NCBI GenBank assembly: GCA_021018815.1
Contig: JAITYX010000046.1
Location: 3,785,501-3,849,500 of the forward strand
Source: Talinum fruticosum
Taxonomy: Eukaryota > Streptophyta > Magnoliopsida > Caryophyllales > Talinaceae
DNA length: 64,000 nucleotides
Direction: 5' to 3'
Position numbers and translations under genes: made by a program. Positions 58,701-64,000 of the stretch are shown here, in pieces. The notes under the pieces are model-generated. The model saw nothing but the letters and a program-made list of their open reading frames with translations. It had not been told where the DNA came from and made no database searches. How positions within the stretch are numbered: the first letter of the stretch is position 1; each line of letters begins with the position of its first letter.

Positions 58701-60861
58701 TGATCGTTTTTGTTTCATCTATTATTGGTGAGCGATTTTGATGATCTTCCGTAGCTTTTATTAATTCTTTAGGAATTTATTGTTCATGATTAGAGGTAAA
58801 ACAATTAAGAGCAAGAGGAGGCAAGGAGTAAGCAGAAAGATTCACTTTATTGAATGAGGAAATGAGTACATCAAACTTAGAAGTAGAACTAGAAATGACA
58901 AAATTAGAACTAGAAACACCAACGAAGAAGAAGAAATTCAAGCCCTAACACTAGACTTAGAAGGATGGTGCACTCCTAGGCTAACAACAAATTCCGGCCC
59001 TCCTTAGCATCAATCCAAGTGATATGCTTGGACCCTTCTACATCGGCATTAGTGATGAACCTGGACCGATCGAATTGCGGATGCAACATAGCTCATGACA
59101 ATGATCGAGATAGAGTTCCCTTCTAGATTACTCTCTTAACAAAACATAAGGCCGAAAAAGATTATTTCCGGCGAGATTGGTCCAATTTGATGTGGATTGT
59201 CCTTTTCCGAGAAGGTGAGGTGCCTCCTCTTCTAGAATATAGTAGTCATTGAAGATTTCAAGACCACGTACTAGGATACCCTTCTCCTTCATGTAATCGG
59301 GCTCAACAAAACCATAATAAGGGAAAGTATCTCCTTCTCTCAAAAATTGTCCATTTAAGGTATAAGGAAAGGGCCTAATAGAGTGGATTATGTATGGTGC
59401 AGTCCTCCTTACTTGGATTTCCCACGTGGCTTGATCTATTTTCTTAGTGGTAGGTTGATAGCCTAGCCTAAAATTGTATTTGTTAGTGGATTCAAGGGTT
59501 GGAAAAATAGGGTGGTATGCCTCTCGGCTAGCACCAAGACCTGAAAAATACCCCTTCTTCCTAAGCATCGATTGGACACTAGGGTTGCCATAAGGGTTGA
59601 AGGTAAGAGGTGCTCCATCCCTTTCTAAGGAAGCAACGGTTTGAAATCCGTATAATTCTTTATCATTAGCATTATACTCAATCTCCACTACGGACTCTTT
59701 GGAAGTGATAGTAGCATAGAGATTATCCTCGTTAATAGTTATGACTTAACCTTTGATGATCATTTTGACCTTTTGATGCGAGTATAGATAGTACCGCTTG
59801 ATGATCATACAACCAAGGGCGTTCTAAAAGTAGATTGAAAGTAGTTGGGATGTCTAAGACTTGGAATTTAATGTTTCTCTCCACGGGCCCTATATTGATT
59901 GGTAAGGTCACTTGTCCCCAAAATTGTTCTTCTAGAATTATCATATGCTTAGAGATGAACAGTTTGCTTAGAGAGTTGTTGCTCCCTAATTCCTAACCTC
60001 TTAGTAGTTCGCCGGGGACACACGTTAACTGCTGATCCGTTGTCTACCAAGGTTAAGGGAACAAACTTGTTAATACAAATTACGGTTAAATAAAGAGCAT
60101 TGTTGTGTGCAACGCCTTCTTTTGGGAGATCCTTCGATCAAAAGTAATGGTTTCGTCCCCACTGTTAACCAATCCTACTACTTCCTCTAGCGTGGTTTCA
60201 GGAGAAACTTCAATCTTACTGAGTGCATTGATTAAAGCTTGTCTATGTTTTAGGGAAGCAGATATTAATTGCTAGATAGAAATGTCGACTTTTAATTTCT
60301 AGAGTTGTTTAAGGATTGGATCTTCTTCCGTTGTAGCTTTAGGTTCTTTTGGGGCTTCCTAAGTCTGTTGTGGACCTAAGGGTGCATTGTGCCTTCCTCG
60401 ATCTAGTAAGAACCCGAACAACAAGGCTTTTAGTGTTTCCCGAAAGTCTTCTTCTAAGAGTGGTGTGCCCTAGAAGTCATCACTATTGTTGTCATCATCT
60501 CTCTTTTCGTAGACATCTTCTTCATCACTTACCCACAGTCCTTGAACTTCGGATCCAATGACGGTAGACTAAGAAGTAGTTGTGACTCATTAACATCTCG
60601 GATAAAGATATAAGGATCCCACTGACCTGGTGTGGGTTCAATAAAGATAGCTAAGGTGCCGCTAAAAGGGTTTTTGTTGTTACTTGGTTTCGGGCAGCCT
60701 TAGGAAGGGGTAATTGGCCATTTCGAAACATATCTTCTAGCTTGTTCTTAAATGTCCAACACCGTTCAGATATCATGTCCTCATGCACAATGGTATTTGC
60801 AAAATTTTAAACGTCCCAATTCTTAGACGCTCGCGGTTTCTTATTCTGCTCTCATAAGTGG
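58701..60861 (-). pseudogene. Tat element 2: gag and protease
   Basis: A 186-codon open piece at 59128-59688 has SMLRKKGYFSGLGASREAYH and NKYNFRLGYQPTTKK, the conserved text between protease and RT of Tat elements. The protease lies at 59732-60060: LPINIGPVERNIKFQVLDIP and FNLLLERPWLYD follow the active-site motif VDNGSAVNVCP (about 60015-60050). Further up is a gag linker, acidic near 60480-60530. Above that is a damaged zinc knuckle (FCKYHCA, GHDI, RCWTFKNKLEDMFRNGQ; about 60715-60815). 58701-59127 holds no recognised domain. The LTR insertion at 60862 splits gag. Confidence 0.8.
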
Positions 60862-63800
60862 TGAAGACTCGGACTCGAAACTATACCATTCCGAGTACTA
60901 CCAAAGATAGGTACAACCCTCTTTCCTCATATGTTTTGATTACAAGTCATTCCGAGTAGCATATAAACTATTACATATGTTTTCATTCGATTCGACCGAC
61001 TCCGAAAACATATACTTTTCTATCAACTTGCATTGATGTTTCGAGTCACTCGGACATCACTCGGATGTATCGTATGTTCAAATATTTTCTCTAACACTTC
61101 TTATCCGAGTTCGATTGCATATTCTAAAGTAAAGTGAATTATAACGTTAATTCAACTTTCTAAGTCAAGCATGATTATTTGAGAATTATTGGTCTAGATC
61201 AAGTATGCATACTCTAATGTTTTCACTCTTATAACTTGATCTTTCTTAAGATCGACTCGATGGAATTTGAGTATAATGAATATTAGACTCGGAAAATTCC
61301 ACTCTTCTAGGCTTAAGATAATTATGAACTTAATTATCCTAATTTAATTAATATCTGTTCCTAATCTTGGACCAAAATATTTTATACTTTGAGAACCAAA
61401 ATTGTTTACTTTTGTAGGTTATCCAAACGAGGTTATCTCATTTTTGAATTACAAAAGTAACCGGCTTCAAGTTGTCAATCACCAGCGAGACAAGGCTTTT
61501 CTACTTCGAACAAGGCCCGGACGTTATGTCGGGGTTGTTTGTTTCCAAAACTGGAAAATAAAGACTCGGACACTCGCTCAACACATTTCTAAGTTGTATC
61601 GAAGGAATCGGGTATAAGAATCTCTTGAGTATAGAGTTTTGATTCCGAGGCATTCTCAACATTACTAGAAACTTTTCTGAGTAATATAGTATATTTTCTA
61701 AGTGATATAGCATTTACTTCAAGTATTCTTGATTGTCTCTTTGTGACTCGGAAAACGGATATTTGTATCTCACTCGGTTCCGAGTCCCTCATCACTTAGA
61801 TTTATCGCATGAAGGATTGACTAGTATTTTGCTTTACCTCACTCGGATCCGACTTCATGTTTTAAGTTCTACTTTGTTGGAGTCAGTGATTCTAGTCTTA
61901 ATCATGTTTAGTCTAGATCAAGTTTGTCTCACTCGATATTCATTGTGTAACTTGATACTTCGCTTAGACTAACTCGATGGAATTTTGAGTTTCATGGATA
62001 TTAGACTCGAAAATTCCACTCACTTTCGACTCAAATAATTACTTACTTAATTATCTTAATTATATTATTATCTATGTCTAATCATGGTCCAAAGTATTTT
62101 ATACTTTGAGAACCAGATTTGAATTACTTTTGTAGGTTATTCAAACGAGGATATACTTTTGAATCACAAAAGTAACCGACTTCAAAACGTCAAATCACCA
62201 GCGAGACATGGCTTTTCCTCTTCTCTCGTCCCAGTCCCAGAAGATTGTGTCGGGGCTATCTGTTTCCAAATCTGGAAAACTGAAACGCCAAGCTTAACGG
62301 TGGTTTCCACCTTATCCTTCAAGACACCGCTAGTGGTTTTGGGACTTCCAAGAGAGTTAAGAACCGTTGCCCAACGTTCATATCACAACGGATACTTTCC
62401 GAGTGAATCGAACGCTCTTGTCATTGGTCACAAAGGACTCTCGGTCGGCAGAAGGAGATAATGGCTACTCTGCGTGGTCATCTATAAATAAAAGCCAACT
62501 TTCAAGACTTGAAGATTGCCGAACCTATTGTTAATACACGTACTTGAGCAAAGTCATTGTATTCATTCTCAATCTTCTACTTACAACTCCCACTCTGTAA
62601 TTCATTACTTTCGAGTTGTAAGGTCTTGTACTTAGTTACAACAATTTCTTACTTTACGAGTAAGGTCCCTTGACTAAGCTGTAAAGGTTAACTCAGCTTA
62701 GTTGTCCCTAGCTGTAAGGGTTATCTCAGCTAGGAAGTACTAGATTAGATAAGGGAATTTATGAGTCTAGGAAAACTTGTAAAGAGTTGTCTAAGGGAGC
62801 AACTCGGGTTCGGTCAGCTTACCGTATTTTGTGGACTCAAAATAGTGGATTTGACTTTGTGCTTGGACTAGCACGGTCCGTGGTTTTCTGCCCCATGAGG
62901 GTTTCCATGTAATTCCTGTGTCTTCACTTTCCGAGTTCATTCTAGACTCGGACAATCTCAAAGCTTCGTTTAATCCGCTTCATTATCGTCTATTGCAATT
63001 TTGAGTTCAAACTTTTCGACTCTACTTTTCACTCAGAATCCATTTACGTTTCTACTTTGGCAAAAGAGTTTGATTTTTAATGAAAATTTTCCATCACCCT
63101 ATTCACCCCACCTGGGTGACTCGGACTCTCCCGAGCAAACCTTCGTAAAACTTCAACGCTATGCTCAACGGTGGTTTCCACCTAGCTTTTCGGACACCAC
63201 CAACTGATTGGAGCATCTTCGGGAGTCAAGTGTCGTTGCACAATGTTCACATCTCAACGAATCTTTTCCGAGTCACTCGGAAGAACCGTTACAATGGTCA
63301 CAAAGGACTTCTCTTCGAAGTTAGTCGCAATGGCTAATCCGCTTGATCATCTATAAATAGAAGCCAACTCTCAAGACTTAAAGATTGCTGGAATTATTTG
63401 TTAATACACATTACTTAAGCCAAAGTCTTTGTATTCATACTCAATCTTCTATTTACAACTCCCAACTTGTAATTCATACTTTCCGAGTTAGTAAAGTCTT
63501 GTAATCGGTTACATACTCTTTCTTACTCTCTAAGTAAGGTCCCTTCACTAAGTTGTAAGGGTTAACTCAGCTCTGTTGTCCTTAGCTATAAAGGTTACCT
63601 CGGTTAGGAAGTACTAGATTAGATAAGGGAATTTATGAGTCTAGAAAAACTCTGTAAGGAATTGTTTAAGGGAGCAATTCTGGTTGAGACAGTCTACTGT
63701 ATTTGTTGGATTCAAAATAGTGGATTTGACTTGGTGCTTGGACTAGCACTAGCCGTGGTTTTCTGCCCCAGGAGGGTTTCCATGTATATCCGAGTTCACA

Positions 63801-63936
63801 CCTTTTGAGTCCAATCTAGACTCAGATCGCCTTGATCATTCTTCTCAAGCGTAAATCTTCCAAGTTTGTGAGAATTTCCTCATCATCCTATTCACCCCCT
63901 CTAGGGTAACTAAGACTCTCCAAGAGTAAACCTTCA
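60862..63936 (+). mobile_element. Solo LTR, copia family A, TSD agtgg, with nested LTR
   Basis: It begins TGAAGACTCGG at 60862 and ends AAACCTTCA at 63936, with perfect agtgg duplications at 60857-60861 and 63937-63941. Without the nested LTR (61559-63145) it is about 1.48 kb. It lies in gag of Tat element 2; the minus-strand frame reads ALERILEKGKIELP before the insertion. Its TATA box is near 63352-63359. It is more diverged from family A than the nested copy. Confidence 0.9.
61559..63145 (+). mobile_element. Solo LTR, copia family A, nested in a solo LTR
   Basis: It begins TAAAGACTCGG (TG changed to TA) and ends CAAACCTTCG. Flanks gaaaa (61554-61558) and taaaa (63146-63150) differ by one base. 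The outer LTR text reads across the site (ccaaaactggaaaa, then cttcaacgctatgctc). The TATA box tataaata is near 62484-62491. No internal region remains. Confidence 0.88.
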
Positions 63937-64000
63937 AGTGGCAACTCTATCTTCCCTTTCTCCAAGATACGTTCAAGGGCTTGAGCATAGGTAGTATCCG
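63937..64000 (-). pseudogene. Tat element 2 gag, continuation
   Basis: The minus strand reads TTYAQALERILEKGKIELP, gag text just upstream of the zinc knuckle. It joins the frame that continues below 60861, so gag of element 2 extends beyond the right edge of the window. Confidence 0.65.

Overview
This window looks like nuclear DNA of a flowering plant, probably a eudicot, from a repeat-rich and likely heterochromatic region. The reasons are Ty1/copia and Ty3/gypsy (Tat and Tekay type) retrotransposons, an L1-type LINE, a CACTA transposon end, a TRIM, and plant-style splice sites. I found no rRNA, tRNA or CRISPR array, and no gene that looks like ordinary single-copy host coding sequence. Almost every readable protein segment belongs to a transposable element, and most are broken.

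Layout, left to right. 1-703 is one end of a CACTA element, sitting in a minus-strand copia remnant (704-3418) that also carries a solo LTR (1896-3328, TSD gaggg). 3419-5591 is AT-rich with old LTR scraps. 5592 to about 5990 is a TRIM. About 6250-13400 is an L1 LINE, split by a minus-strand solo LTR (7394-8938) and a plus-strand solo LTR (9836-13296, TSD tgagg), which itself contains another solo LTR (10098-11632, TSD agttc). 13610-16600 holds plus-strand Tat LTR and leader sequence, followed by an eight-unit minisatellite (16989-17672).

18048-20057 plus 30006-30100 is a plant-mobile-domain pseudogene. It is cut by a defective plus-strand copia element (20058-30005) that lost reverse transcriptase and RNase H, and whose 5' LTR contains a Tekay-type solo LTR (20114-23055, TSD ttctc). 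30480-47938 is a minus-strand Tat gypsy element (element 1). It is interrupted by a solo LTR (31184-32741) and by a structurally complete 10.8-kb copia element (34828-45664, TSD gatct) with PBS, gag, protease, integrase, RT, RNase H, an extra 3' ORF, a polypurine tract and both LTRs.

47939-50210 is a Tat LTR with a PBS on one side and a polypurine tract on the other, so it seems to be shared by element 1 and a second minus-strand Tat element (50211-64000, element 2). Element 2 has two antisense genes (50780-53256, with introns, and 53598-55277), pol (55681-58700) and protease/gag (58701-60861, 63937-64000). Its gag is interrupted by a solo LTR (60862-63936, TSD agtgg) that contains another solo LTR of the same family (61559-63145).

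The candidates most worth following are four. First, the extra 3' ORF of the copia family, which has its own promoter-like TATA region. Second, the intron-containing antisense genes of the Tat element. Third, the shared, internally duplicated Tat LTR. Fourth, a systematic pattern in which CAG/CTG in one copy appears as CGAG, CG or CCG in another; this looks like a base-calling artefact at methylated CHG sites and may account for many of the frameshifts.
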